Positions 19,475 through 28,846 are shown, counted from the first letter of the stretch. The stretch is 64,000 nucleotides of DNA from Pseudomonas fluorescens (GCF_001708445.1 NZ_CP015637.1:5457001-5521000), one strand, 5' to 3'. Notes: generated by a model not told the origin, from the letters alone. Numbers and translations are program-made.

Positions 19475-20376
19475 TGCCACTCGCCGAGATCCCGCTCAGA
19501 GCCTGGCGCAAGCGTGGCCAGGATTTCGTCTTTCGCGGCCGTACACTTCGTTACTGGGTGGCCGGGCAGGGCGAGCCGTTGCTATTGATCCATGGCTTCC
19601 CAACCGCCAGTTGGGACTGGCATTACCTGTGGCAGCCCCTGGCCCAGCGTAACCTGGTGATCGCCTGCGACATGCTCGGGTTTGGCGATTCAGCCAAGCC
19701 GCTGGACCACACCTATTGCCTGTTGGAACAGGCGGATGTGCAACAGGCGCTGCTCGAGCACCTGGGCGTGCAGCAGCCGGTGCACGTGTTGGCCCATGAC
19801 TACGGTGACAGCGTCGCCCAGGAGTTGCTGGCGCGGCACTACGAAGGCCGGTTTCAGATGGCCAGTTGTGTGTTTCTCAACGGCGGGTTGTTCCCCGAAA
19901 CCCATCGCGCGGCGTTGGTACAGAAACTGTTGCTCAGCCCCGTGGGCTGGATGATCGGCCGCGCGTTCGGGCGCAGCGCCTTGTCCGACAGCTTCAACCA
20001 GATTTTCGGCCCCGACACCCTCCCCAGCGAAAGCGCCCTCGATGATTTCTGGAGCTTGATCAACTGCAACGACGGCCCGCGCATCCTGCACAAGTTGATC
20101 GCCTACATTCCCCAGCGTCGGCGCCTGCGCGAGCGGTGGGTGGAGGCGATGCAGCGCGGCGAGGTGCCGTTGCGCGTGATCGATGGGGAAATCGATCCGA
20201 TCTCCGGTGCCCACATGGTCGAGCGCTACCAGCAATTGGTGCCCCACGCCGACACGGTATTGTTGGCCAATATCGGCCACTACCCGCAGATCGAGGCGCC
20301 GGTACAGGTGCTCAAGCATTATCTGGCCTTTCGCGAGCGGATTGGGCAAGCGGCGCCGCGCAGGGCTTATTCCTGA
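19474..20376 (+). CDS. alpha/beta hydrolase with Asp nucleophile (haloalkane dehalogenase/epoxide hydrolase-like)
   Basis: A 300-residue alpha/beta hydrolase. The oxyanion segment is LLLIHGFPTASWDW (about 36-49). The nucleophile elbow reads LAHDYGDSVAQ with Asp where esterases have Ser. The acid is probably in IDGEIDPISG and the His is in NIGHYPQIEAP. Asp-nucleophile members include haloalkane dehalogenases, fluoroacetate dehalogenases and epoxide hydrolases, though some annotated relatives are of unknown substrate. It is translationally coupled to the aldolase gene. Confidence 0.8.
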   Translation: MPLAEIPLRAWRKRGQDFVFRGRTLRYWVAGQGEPLLLIHGFPTASWDWHYLWQPLAQRNLVIACDMLGFGDSAKPLDHTYCLLEQADVQQALLEHLGVQQPVHVLAHDYGDSVAQELLARHYEGRFQMASCVFLNGGLFPETHRAALVQKLLLSPVGWMIGRAFGRSALSDSFNQIFGPDTLPSESALDDFWSLINCNDGPRILHKLIAYIPQRRRLRERWVEAMQRGEVPLRVIDGEIDPISGAHMVERYQQLVPHADTVLLANIGHYPQIEAPVQVLKHYLAFRERIGQAAPRRAYS

Positions 20377-20512
20377 GAGGCGCTCCTACAGGAAAGCGGG
20401 TGATCATCCTGCTGCCTTATCGCGCACCATTCAGCCGTGGCTGTATTTATTGTGACTGCAAGCGCGGTGCCTGACACTCGACCCATTCCCATTGTCCCCA
20501 TTGGAGTTTGGT

Positions 20513-21424
20513 ATGAGTCAGTCAGTGCAGTTCCAGGATAAGGTCGTGATCGTCACCGGCGCCGGCGGCGGGTTGGGCCGTGCCCATGCACTGCTGTTCG
20601 CGCGGCACGGAGCCAGGGTGCTGGTCAACGACCTCGGCGGTTCCACCCAGGGCGAGGGGGCGAACGCATCAGCGGCCGACCGCGTGGTGGCCGAGATTCG
20701 CGACGCTGGCGGCATTGCCGAAGCCAACCATGATTCCGTCACCGACGGCGAGAAAATCGTCCAGAACGCCTTGGACGTCTTCGGCCGTGTCGACGTGGTG
20801 GTCAATAACGCGGGCATCCTGCGCGACAAAACCTTCCACAAGATGGACGACAGCGACTGGGACCTGGTTTACCGCGTGCATGTCGAAGGCGCCTATAAAG
20901 TCACTCGCGCCGCCTGGCCTCATCTGCGTGAGCAAAGCTATGGCCGGGTGATCTTTACGGCGTCCACCTCGGGCATCTACGGCAATTTCGGCCAGTCCAA
21001 CTACGGCATGGCCAAGCTTGGCCTGTATGGCCTGACCCGTACCCTGGCCCTGGAAGGCCGCAAGAACAACATCCTGGTCAATGCCATTGCGCCCACCGGC
21101 GGCACGCGCATGACCGAAGGCTTGATCCCGCCGCAGGTATTCGAGCGCCTCAAGCCGGAACTGGTCAGCCCACTGGTGGTGTACCTGGGCAGCGAGGCAT
21201 GCCAGGAAACCGCCGGGCTGTTCGAAGTCGGCGGCGGCTGGATCGGCAAGACCCGCTGGGAGCGCAGCCTGGGTGTGGGCTTCGACCCGGAGGCCGGGTT
21301 CTCGCCGGACGATGTGGCCGCGCACTGGCAGCAGATCTGTGACTTCGAAGGCGCCGCTCACCCCAAGGACAATATCGAGGCGTTGAAGGAGATGATGGCC
21401 AATTTGCAGAAATTCAGCCTTTGA
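20513..21424 (+). CDS. short-chain dehydrogenase (3-hydroxyacyl-CoA dehydrogenase type)
   Basis: A 303-residue SDR. The cofactor motif is VTGAGGGLGRAH (about 15-26), VVNNAGIL is present and the catalytic Tyr/Lys lie in SNYGMAKLGLYG. The C-terminal extension after residue 250 is like the dehydrogenase unit of multifunctional beta-oxidation enzyme 2 (HSD17B4). The ATG at 20513 follows TTGGAG. It fits oxidation of a hydroxyacyl or steroid-like substrate in the catabolic block. Confidence 0.85.
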   Translation: MSQSVQFQDKVVIVTGAGGGLGRAHALLFARHGARVLVNDLGGSTQGEGANASAADRVVAEIRDAGGIAEANHDSVTDGEKIVQNALDVFGRVDVVVNNAGILRDKTFHKMDDSDWDLVYRVHVEGAYKVTRAAWPHLREQSYGRVIFTASTSGIYGNFGQSNYGMAKLGLYGLTRTLALEGRKNNILVNAIAPTGGTRMTEGLIPPQVFERLKPELVSPLVVYLGSEACQETAGLFEVGGGWIGKTRWERSLGVGFDPEAGFSPDDVAAHWQQICDFEGAAHPKDNIEALKEMMANLQKFSL

Positions 21425-21450
21425 TCATTACGTGATCGTTGTTAAATACT

Positions 21451-21476
21451 ACGGGGCGCTGAGGGCGCCCCGTTTT
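21451..21476 (+). terminator. rho-independent terminator after the SDR gene
   Basis: ACGGGGCGC-TGAGG-GCGCCCCGTTTT is a strong stem with a T run 27 bases after the SDR stop. It separates the SDR from the DUF1302-DUF1329 pair. Confidence 0.85.
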
Positions 21477-21486
21477 ATTGCGGGCA

Positions 21487-21646
21487 TAAAAAAGGCCGCT
21501 GCAAAGCAGCGGCCGAAGTAAGACGTTGGATCAAGGAGCGATAAATCAACGTCAGTGAACAGCGGTAACAGATTGAAAACAGGCACCAATCTATCGAAGT
21601 CTGGCTTGTCTCCCGGTTGCGGGAGTGGGCTGTTTGCCCTGAAAGC
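21487..21646 (-). ncRNA. candidate trans-acting small RNA
   Basis: On the minus strand a classic intrinsic terminator, GGCCGCTGC-TTT-GCAGCGGCC followed by seven bases of TTTTTT(A), lies at 21514-21487. No minus-strand gene leads into it. A promoter-like TTACTC-17-TATTCT (21681-21653) upstream would give an RNA of about 160 nt. The body contains a second hairpin, CTCCCG-CAAC-CGGGAG (21611-21626), and an 82-codon overlapping reading frame with no resemblance to known proteins. It fills much of a 504-base gap between the SDR and DUF1302 genes. The -10 TATTCT preceded by C resembles RpoS-type promoters. Identity to a named sRNA could not be established. Confidence 0.5.
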
Positions 21647-21652
21647 CAGGTA

Positions 21653-21681
21653 AGAATAGTCGCTTGTAACAAAATGAGTAA
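21653..21681 (-). promoter_or_regulatory. possible promoter of the candidate sRNA
   Basis: Minus-strand TTACTC (21681-21676) and TATTCT (21658-21653) have 17-base spacing. The extended C-TATTCT-T form would also suit RpoS holoenzyme. Motif match only. Confidence 0.4.
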
Positions 21682-21928
21682 TCCCGCTTCGTGACAAGGA
21701 CTGTTACTGAATCAGCAACAGTACCTTCGCGGTGCCCGTCCTGCCGCCAAGCCGCCCATCCATTCCCCTGATAACCCGCCATCCACCCAATCCATGGCCC
21801 CGCCCAAACCCCGGCCAGAGCGCCCATTCATCCTTTCGAGCGACAACACGAATACCTCCTTGGTGCGCTTATCGCTCCCGTTGGGCGGCAGTAGGGTGGG
21901 GCCTTCTGTCACTCACCGGGGAAGACGC

Positions 21929-23710
21929 ATGACAAAAACAACAATGCGCGCCATCTTCACGCCACAGGCGCTGGCTGCAGCGGTTGCACTGGGCTGCTGC
22001 GCCCAGGCACAGGCTGTTTCGTTCAATATTGGCGAGATCGAAGGGCAATTCGATTCCTCACTGTCGGTTGGCGCCAGCTGGGGCATGCGCGATGCCGACA
22101 AGAAGCTGGTGGGCGTGGCCAACGGCGGTACCGGCCAGGCGTCGACCGGGGATGACGGACGGTTGAACTTCAAGAAGGGCGAGACCTTCTCGAAAATCTT
22201 CAAGGGCATTCATGACCTGGAGCTCAAGTACGGCGACAGCGGTGTGTTCGTGCGCGGCAAGTACTGGTACGACTTCGAGCTGCAGGATGAAGACCGTGAG
22301 TTCAAACAGATCAGTAACCACCATCGCGACGAAGGCGCACGTTCTTCCGGCTACGAGCTGCTGGACGCGTTCGTCTATCACAACTATTCCATCGGCGACC
22401 TGCCGGGCAACGTGCGCGTGGGCAAGCAGGTGGTCAGCTGGGGTGAGAGCACCTTTATCGGCAACTCCATCAACAGCATCAACCCCATCGACGTCTCGGC
22501 CTTCCGCCGCCCCGGTGCGGAGATCAAGGAAGGGCTGATCCCGGTGAACATGCTGTTCGCCTCCCAAAGCCTGACCAACCAATTGACGGTGGAAGGTTTC
22601 TACCAGTTGAACTGGGAAAACACCGTGGTGGATAACTGCGGCACCTTCTTTGGCAACGATGTGGTGGCCCACGGCTGCAACAACAACTACACCGTCGGCA
22701 GCGCGGCGGCGGCGGGCTTCCAGCCGCTGGCCAATGCGTTCGGGCAAGGCTACCAGGTGACGCAGGAAGGCATCGTGGTGCAACGCGGCAAGGACCGCGA
22801 TGCCCGGGACAGTGGCCAGTGGGGCGCTGCATTGCGTTGGCTGGGGGACGACACCGAGTACGCGGTGTACTTCATGAACTACCACAGCCGTACGCCGACC
22901 GTCGGCACCACCAGTGCAGGGCAGAGCACGCTTACTGCTTTGGGCGGCATGCTGCCTCTGGTGCCGGGCGCGCTGCGTCCTTCGCTGGCTTCAAGCGTGA
23001 TGCTCGGCCGTGGCCAGTACTACCTCGAATACCCGGAAGACATTCGGCTCTACGGCGCCAGCTTCTCGACCACCTTGCCCACCGGCACCGCCTGGAGTGG
23101 TGAGATCAGCTACCGGCCGAATGCACCGGTGCAGTTGAACACCACCGACCTGACCCTGGCCCTGGTCAACCCGGCCGCTCCCGGCACCTCGGTGATCAGT
23201 TCCTCGGCGGGTGCAGACAACACCGGTTACCGCCGAAAGCAAGTCACCCAGGCGCAAACCACATTGACGCAGTTCTTCGACCAAGTGATGGGCGCCGATC
23301 GCCTGACGCTGGTGGGCGAAGCCGGCGTCACCTACGTGGCGGGCCTGGAAGCCAAGAGCAAGCTGCGTTATGGCCGTGACTCGGTCTACGGCGTCTACGG
23401 CTACCAGGGCGATCATGATGGCTTTGTCACCGCGACCTCTTGGGGCTACCGCGCCCGCGCGATCCTTGACTACAGCAACGTGTTCGCCGGGGTCAACCTC
23501 AAGCCCAACCTGTCGTGGTCCCACGACGTCAAGGGTTATGGCCCCAACGGCTTGTTCAACGAAGGGGCCAAGGCGGTCAGCATTGGGGTCGATGCCGACT
23601 ACCGCAACACCTACACCGCCAGCCTGAGCTACACCGACTTTTTCGGTGGCCACTACAACACCCTGACCGACCGCGACTTCCTCGCCCTCAGCGTCGGCGC
23701 GAACTTCTGA
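21929..23710 (+). CDS. DUF1302 family outer-membrane protein
   Basis: A 593-residue exported protein. A signal peptide covers about residues 1-27 (AAAVALGCCAQAQAVSF at its end). The mature part begins FNIGEIEGQFDSSLSVGASWGMR and is rich in alternating aromatic/polar strands ending in the terminal Phe of GANF, as in outer-membrane beta-barrels. The ATG at 21929 follows GGGGAAGA; the frame is open further upstream but lacks a signal peptide from there. DUF1302 genes almost always pair with DUF1329, as here, in operons for hydrophobic substrates. Molecular function is unproven. Confidence 0.87.
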   Translation: MTKTTMRAIFTPQALAAAVALGCCAQAQAVSFNIGEIEGQFDSSLSVGASWGMRDADKKLVGVANGGTGQASTGDDGRLNFKKGETFSKIFKGIHDLELKYGDSGVFVRGKYWYDFELQDEDREFKQISNHHRDEGARSSGYELLDAFVYHNYSIGDLPGNVRVGKQVVSWGESTFIGNSINSINPIDVSAFRRPGAEIKEGLIPVNMLFASQSLTNQLTVEGFYQLNWENTVVDNCGTFFGNDVVAHGCNNNYTVGSAAAAGFQPLANAFGQGYQVTQEGIVVQRGKDRDARDSGQWGAALRWLGDDTEYAVYFMNYHSRTPTVGTTSAGQSTLTALGGMLPLVPGALRPSLASSVMLGRGQYYLEYPEDIRLYGASFSTTLPTGTAWSGEISYRPNAPVQLNTTDLTLALVNPAAPGTSVISSSAGADNTGYRRKQVTQAQTTLTQFFDQVMGADRLTLVGEAGVTYVAGLEAKSKLRYGRDSVYGVYGYQGDHDGFVTATSWGYRARAILDYSNVFAGVNLKPNLSWSHDVKGYGPNGLFNEGAKAVSIGVDADYRNTYTASLSYTDFFGGHYNTLTDRDFLALSVGANF

Positions 23711-23734
23711 TCACGGTTTGATAAGGACGACTTT

Positions 23735-25102
23735 ATGCGCAAGATGATTCTGCAATGTGGCGTATTGGCCCTCAGTCTGCTGGCCGCCAACGTGATGGCC
23801 GCGGTATCGCCCGAGGAAGCCGCCAAGCTCGGCACCACGCTTACCCCCGTCGGCGCGGAAAAAGCCGGTAATGCCGACGGCTCGATCCCGGCCTGGACCG
23901 GCGGTATCCCGAAAAACGCCGGTGCCGTGGACAGCAAAGGCTTCCTCGCCGACCCGTTCGCCAACGAAAAACCGCTGTTCGTGATCACCGCCGCGACGGT
24001 GGACAAGTACAAGGACAAACTCTCCGATGGCCAGGTGGCGATGTTCAAGCGCTACCCCGAGACTTACAAGATCCCGGTGTACCCCAGCCACCGCACGGTG
24101 AACCTGCCGCCGGACATCTACGAGTCGATCAAGCGCAGCGCGCTGAACGTGCATGCGATCAACGACGGCAACGGCCTGGAAAACTTCACCGGTAACCGTT
24201 ACTACGCCTTCCCGATTCCGAAGAATGGCGTGGAGGTGCTGTGGAACCACATCACCCGTTACCACGGCGGCAACCTGCGACGCATCATCACCCAGGCCAC
24301 CCCGCAGACCAACGGCAGCTACACGCCAATCCGCTTCGAGGAAGAAGTGGCGGTGCCCCAGGCGATCCCGGATATCGACGCGGCCAAGGCGGCCAACGTA
24401 CTGAGTTTCTTCAAGCAATCGGTGACGGCGCCGGCGCGGTTGGCGGGCAACGTGCTGCTGGTGCACGAGACCCTCGACCAAGTGAAGGAGCCGCGCCTGG
24501 CCTGGATCTACAACGCCGGCCAGCGCCGTGTGCGGCGTGCGCCGCAAGTGTCCTATGACGGTCCGGGCACGGCGTCGGACGGCCTGCGCACCACCGACAA
24601 CTTCGACATGTTCTCCGGCGCCCCCGACCGCTATGACTGGAAACTGGTGGGCAAGAAAGAGATGTATATCCCCTACAACAGCTACAAGCTCGATTCGCCG
24701 ACCCTCAAGTACGACGACATCATCAAGGCCGGGCATATCAACCAGGACCTGACCCGCTATGAGCTGCACCGTGTGTGGGAAGTGGTCGGCACCGTCAAGC
24801 CGAGCGAGCGGCACATCTATGCCAAGCGCCACATGTACATCGACGAAGACAGCTGGCAGGTGGCGCTGGTGGATCACTACGACGGCCGTGGCCAGTTGTG
24901 GCGCGTCGCCGAGGGGCATGCGCAGTTCTACTACGACCATCAGGTGCCGGCGTACACCGTGGAAACCCTGTACGACATCATCGCCGGGCGCTACATCGCC
25001 CTGGGCATGAAGAACGAGGAGAAGAGCAGCTTCGTGTTCGGCTTCGCGGCGAAGGCGGCGGATTACACACCGGCGGCCTTGAGGTCTGAAGGCGTGCGCT
25101 GA
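23735..25102 (+). CDS. DUF1329 family exported protein
   Basis: A 455-residue protein with a signal peptide (MRKMILQCGVLALSLLAANVMA, residues 1-22). The mature start is AVSPEEAAKLGTTLTPVGAEKAGN with DGSIPAWTGG, the DUF1329 signature. The family has a LolA/LppX-like fold by prediction. It is 24 bases downstream of the DUF1302 gene behind an AAGGA site, so the two form one transcript. Confidence 0.88.
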   Translation: MRKMILQCGVLALSLLAANVMAAVSPEEAAKLGTTLTPVGAEKAGNADGSIPAWTGGIPKNAGAVDSKGFLADPFANEKPLFVITAATVDKYKDKLSDGQVAMFKRYPETYKIPVYPSHRTVNLPPDIYESIKRSALNVHAINDGNGLENFTGNRYYAFPIPKNGVEVLWNHITRYHGGNLRRIITQATPQTNGSYTPIRFEEEVAVPQAIPDIDAAKAANVLSFFKQSVTAPARLAGNVLLVHETLDQVKEPRLAWIYNAGQRRVRRAPQVSYDGPGTASDGLRTTDNFDMFSGAPDRYDWKLVGKKEMYIPYNSYKLDSPTLKYDDIIKAGHINQDLTRYELHRVWEVVGTVKPSERHIYAKRHMYIDEDSWQVALVDHYDGRGQLWRVAEGHAQFYYDHQVPAYTVETLYDIIAGRYIALGMKNEEKSSFVFGFAAKAADYTPAALRSEGVR

Positions 25103-25122
25103 TGCCTGTTTGAAATGCAATC

Positions 25123-25219
25123 CCAATGTGGGAGGGGGCTTGCCCCCGATGGCGGTGTATCAGTCAGCTATCTGTAGCTGACACTCCGCTATCGGGGGCA
25201 AACCCCCTCCCACATTGGG
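25123..25219. repeat. REP pair (REPIN), GGGAGGGGGCTTGCCCCC family
   Basis: CCCAATGTGGGAGGGGGC at the left is mirrored by a matching CCCTCCCACATTGGG end at the right. The inner spacer GATGGCGGTGTATCAGTCAG is nearly the same as in the 48.6 kb copy. It lies just after DUF1329 and may attenuate read-through into the LuxR gene. Confidence 0.88.
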
Positions 25220-25328
25220 TTTTGTGCATGGCTATTAATCAGTGTGCTGAATACTTCTTCAACAACCGCCGCCCACAGGACTAGGGTAGGGATCAAGTTG
25301 CATAACAATAAAAACGCAGGATGCAGCA

Positions 25329-27836
25329 ATGACCGCCATGACACGCTGCCTGGACCGTCCTGGATTCATGCCACGGCTGTCCGCCCACCATCTGTTGCGT
25401 CCACGCCTGGCCGAGCCGTTGCTGGCGGCGCAGGTTCGGGTCAAGTTGTTGTGTGCGCCGGGTGGCAGTGGCAAGAGCGCGCTGTTCGCCGAGTGCGCGT
25501 TGCAGGCGCCGGCGGGGTGCCAGGTTTACTGGATGGCGCTCAATGGTGTCGTGCTCAGCCCCATCGAACTCTGCCAGCGCCTGGCGCAAAACCTTGGCCT
25601 GGGGTTTACCGACGAAGCCACGCTACTGCTGGACCTCAGCCGCTGGCAGACGCCCGCGTGGCTGTTCCTGGATGATTTCTGCCGCCTGCCCGCCCCCGAA
25701 CTGGACGCTTTGCTCGACCGCCTGCTCAGTGCCAGTAGCCCGGCGCTGACCTGGTGGCTGGGCGCGCGGCGGCGTCCGGCGTGCAACTGGCCACGTCTGC
25801 TACTCGATGATGAACTGTTGGAATGCAACGGCGCCGAGTTGGGGTTCAACGCCGAGGAGATCCAGCAACTGCTCAGCCAGGCGCCCGGCCAGACGCTCGA
25901 GAACGTGCTGCACTTCAGCGCCGGCTGGTGCGCCGGGGTGCGTATCGCGCTGCTGGGCGACGGTCATCCCGACAAGACCTTGCTCGATTACCTGCAACAC
26001 GAACTGTTCAGCACCTTGCCGGCGGAACTGGCCGAAGCCTGGCGCGTGCTGGCCCATCTGCCGCGCTTCAATGTGAGTTTGTGTGAGCACCTGTTCGGCT
26101 TTGGTGATGGCGCGCACTACCTGCGCGAATTGCAGGCCCTCGGCGCGTTTATCCAGCCCTGTGAAGATGCCACCGACTGGCTGCAGGTGTTTGCGCCGCT
26201 GGCGCGATTGCTGCGTGATGAGCCCTGGCCGGCCAAGCGCTCCTGGCACCGGCGCGCCTGTCAGTGGTTCAGCGCCCAGAGCGACTGGCAAGCAGCCTTC
26301 GAACAGGCGCTGTTGGCCGAAGAGTACGAAGTGGCGGTCAGCCTGTTGCAGCACTTCAGTTTCGAAGACCTGTTCCGCCAACAGAACGCCGTGCTGCTGT
26401 TGCGCCTGCATGAGCAGCATGGCGATGAACTGATGCTGTGTTCCGCGCAATTGGTGGGGCTGGTCACGGCGGCGTTGCTGTTTGCCGGGCGTTTCGACCA
26501 GGCGGCGTTATGCATCGATCAACTGGCGCGTTTCGCCCCGCAACCCACGGCGGCGGCGCAGCGGCACTTGCTGGCGCGCTGGCAGGCGCAATGGGGTTGG
26601 TTGTTGCACCTGGGGGGCGATGCCGAACGCTCCCGCGAGCATTTCCTCGAGGCGCTGCAAGCCTTGCCCGACAGTGCATGGACATCGCGCCTGATGTGCC
26701 TGTCGGGGTTGACCCAGCAAGCCTTGCTGCGCGGCGAGCTGGACGTGGCCCAGGCCCTGAATCGCGAAGCGTTGTGCCTGGCCCGCGCCCATGGCTCGTT
26801 GTTGCTGGAGGCGCTGTTGGAGCTGGATCACGCCCAGTTGCTGGAACAGCGCGGTGCACCGTACCGGGCGCAGAGCCTGTTGGAGAGCGTGCAGGCAATG
26901 TTGCTGCAGCAACACCTCAAGGCTGGGCCGTTGGTGGGGCGCATCGCGTTGCGCCGTGGGCACCTGGCGTTGCGCCAGGGGCAGGACGCGTTGGCGGCCG
27001 AGTGCTTCGAGACAGGCTTGACGATGTGCCTGCACAGCCAGGACAAGCGCGTGTTGTACGGCTTCCTCGGCCTGGCGCTGCTGGCGGCCAACCGCGGCGA
27101 TTACGCCCAGGCCTTTATCCAGCTGCGCGATGCTGAGCGCCTGATGCAACAACGCCAGGTACCGGACACGGTGTATCGCGCGGTGTTGCTATTGGTCAGC
27201 GGGCATTTCTGGTTGCAGCAGGGCCGCGCCGAGTTGACGGCGCAAGCGGTGCGCCGTGTGCTGCGCCACTTCCGCGGGCCGAATGCCAAGCAGGCACCGC
27301 CGGCCACCCTGGAATTGATCCCGCGCCTGGAATACCTGTTGGTGCTGGCGGAAGTGAAACTGGGCGGTGCCGACCAACCGGTCGCGCGGCTCAATGCATT
27401 GCTGGAGACCACCCGACAACGCGGCATGCTGTGCCTGGAAACCGAATTGCAGCTGGTGTTGGGGGAGGTGGCCTGGCAACTCGGTGACGGGGCGTTGGCC
27501 CGTCGCTCGTTGCAGGCGGGCCTGGAGCTGGCGGCGCGCTGCCAGGTGCAGCAGGCGATCCGTGAACTGCGTTTGCGTTCGCCCGGCCTGCTCAGTGAAC
27601 TGGGCCTGGAGCCACAGGCATCTGCGACAAGCGCGACGGACAACCCCCTGAGCCAGCGCGAACTGGAAGTACTGCAACTGATCGCCCTGGGCAATTCCAA
27701 CCTGGAAATTGCCGATCGGCTGTTTATCTCCCTGCATACCGTCAAGACCCACGCGCGGCGTATCCACAGCAAGCTGGGGGTGGAGCGGCGCACCCAGGCG
27801 GTGGCCAAGGCCAAGACGTTGGGCTTGATGGCCTAG
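25329..27836 (+). CDS. MalT-type LuxR-family regulator (LAL-like)
   Basis: An 835-residue regulator. An NTPase domain near the N-terminus has Walker A in APGGSGKSALF (about residues 42-52) and a Walker B-like LFLDDFC. A long helical repeat region (about 330-760) and a C-terminal LuxR helix-turn-helix (about 770-832, LSQRELEVLQLIALGNSNLE) follow. Such STAND proteins bind an inducer through the helical repeats. Its position directly after DUF1302-DUF1329 suggests it activates that block. Its stop overlaps the end of the convergent AraC gene by 4 bases. Confidence 0.87.
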   Translation: MTAMTRCLDRPGFMPRLSAHHLLRPRLAEPLLAAQVRVKLLCAPGGSGKSALFAECALQAPAGCQVYWMALNGVVLSPIELCQRLAQNLGLGFTDEATLLLDLSRWQTPAWLFLDDFCRLPAPELDALLDRLLSASSPALTWWLGARRRPACNWPRLLLDDELLECNGAELGFNAEEIQQLLSQAPGQTLENVLHFSAGWCAGVRIALLGDGHPDKTLLDYLQHELFSTLPAELAEAWRVLAHLPRFNVSLCEHLFGFGDGAHYLRELQALGAFIQPCEDATDWLQVFAPLARLLRDEPWPAKRSWHRRACQWFSAQSDWQAAFEQALLAEEYEVAVSLLQHFSFEDLFRQQNAVLLLRLHEQHGDELMLCSAQLVGLVTAALLFAGRFDQAALCIDQLARFAPQPTAAAQRHLLARWQAQWGWLLHLGGDAERSREHFLEALQALPDSAWTSRLMCLSGLTQQALLRGELDVAQALNREALCLARAHGSLLLEALLELDHAQLLEQRGAPYRAQSLLESVQAMLLQQHLKAGPLVGRIALRRGHLALRQGQDALAAECFETGLTMCLHSQDKRVLYGFLGLALLAANRGDYAQAFIQLRDAERLMQQRQVPDTVYRAVLLLVSGHFWLQQGRAELTAQAVRRVLRHFRGPNAKQAPPATLELIPRLEYLLVLAEVKLGGADQPVARLNALLETTRQRGMLCLETELQLVLGEVAWQLGDGALARRSLQAGLELAARCQVQQAIRELRLRSPGLLSELGLEPQASATSATDNPLSQRELEVLQLIALGNSNLEIADRLFISLHTVKTHARRIHSKLGVERRTQAVAKAKTLGLMA

Positions 27837-28708
27837 GCGCAGAACGCCTGGCGATATTCCCCGGGTGTCGCGCCCAGGGCCTGGCGAAAGCGGTGGGTGA
27901 AGTGGCTGGCGCTGGAGAACCCGCACGCCAAGGCAATTTCGCCCAGGGGCAGGCTGGCGCCGCGCAACAGGGTTTGCGCACGGGCCAGGCGGCGTGCCAG
28001 CAGGTATTGATGGGGCGGCAAGCCGAAGCTTTGGCGAAACATCCGCGCGAAGTGATATTCCGACAGGGCGCACATCCCGGCCAATTGGCCGAGACTGATC
28101 GGGTCTTCCAGGTGGTGCTCGATGTATTCCACCAGGCGTCGGCGCAGGTGGGCCGCCAGGCCGCCCTTCAAGTGCAGCCCATCGCGCACGCCGACCTGGC
28201 TGAGCAGGGTGTGGCTGAGCATTTCATGGGCCAGGCTGCTGGTCAGCAGGCGCTCGGCAGGCTCTTGCCAGTTGAGGGCAATCAACTGGTGAAAGCGCCG
28301 GGCCTGGCTGGGGTCTTCGAGAAAGGTGCTTTCCCGCAATTGCAATGTGCGCGGTTCGCGGTCAAGCAGGGTGACGCAGCCGAGGGCAAATTGCTCCGGG
28401 CTGAAATACACATGGGCCAGGCGAATTTCACCATTGATCACCCAGGCCGACTGGTGCTCAGCCGGCAGGATGCACAACTTGTCCGGCCCACCCTTGGTGC
28501 CCGGCTGCTCGCGGCGAAAGGTGCCAGTGCCGCCGCCGATGTAGCAGGACAGTGTGTGATGACTGGGCGCCTGGTAGTCCTGGGCGTCGTGATGGTTGCT
28601 CCACAGGGCCGCAGACACGCCGTCACCCAGCTCGGCGCAGGCTTCGAGGCGTGCGTTGGGCGAGCGGTTGAGGGCTTGAAAGACGTGCAGGGATTCCAGT
28701 GCTGGCAT
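27833..28708 (-). CDS. AraC-family transcriptional regulator
   Basis: A 291-residue regulator with a cupin-like N-terminal sensor and a C-terminal AraC double helix-turn-helix (about residues 190-288). The conserved second-helix segment is IALACGFSSASHFTHRFRQA. It is divergent from the EamA transporter at 28847, which it probably regulates. The sensor's ligand is unknown. Confidence 0.88.
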   Translation of the reverse strand: MPALESLHVFQALNRSPNARLEACAELGDGVSAALWSNHHDAQDYQAPSHHTLSCYIGGGTGTFRREQPGTKGGPDKLCILPAEHQSAWVINGEIRLAHVYFSPEQFALGCVTLLDREPRTLQLRESTFLEDPSQARRFHQLIALNWQEPAERLLTSSLAHEMLSHTLLSQVGVRDGLHLKGGLAAHLRRRLVEYIEHHLEDPISLGQLAGMCALSEYHFARMFRQSFGLPPHQYLLARRLARAQTLLRGASLPLGEIALACGFSSASHFTHRFRQALGATPGEYRQAFCA

Positions 28709-28846
28709 GGTGTGTACTCTCCGACGCCTTGCATCCTACTCCGCCGGGCTGGCGCTGTGATCACTCGGGCCGACAAAAGCGCAAGATTGTGCAAGTGCCC
28801 GTGCGTGGTTGAAGGTGACACTGTGGCTCAACCACCGGAGCCCGCC

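Noticed and set aside
21794..21928. Upstream extension of the DUF1302 gene
   Set aside because: It places 45 non-conserved residues before the signal peptide. The ATG at 21929 has a better ribosome-binding site.
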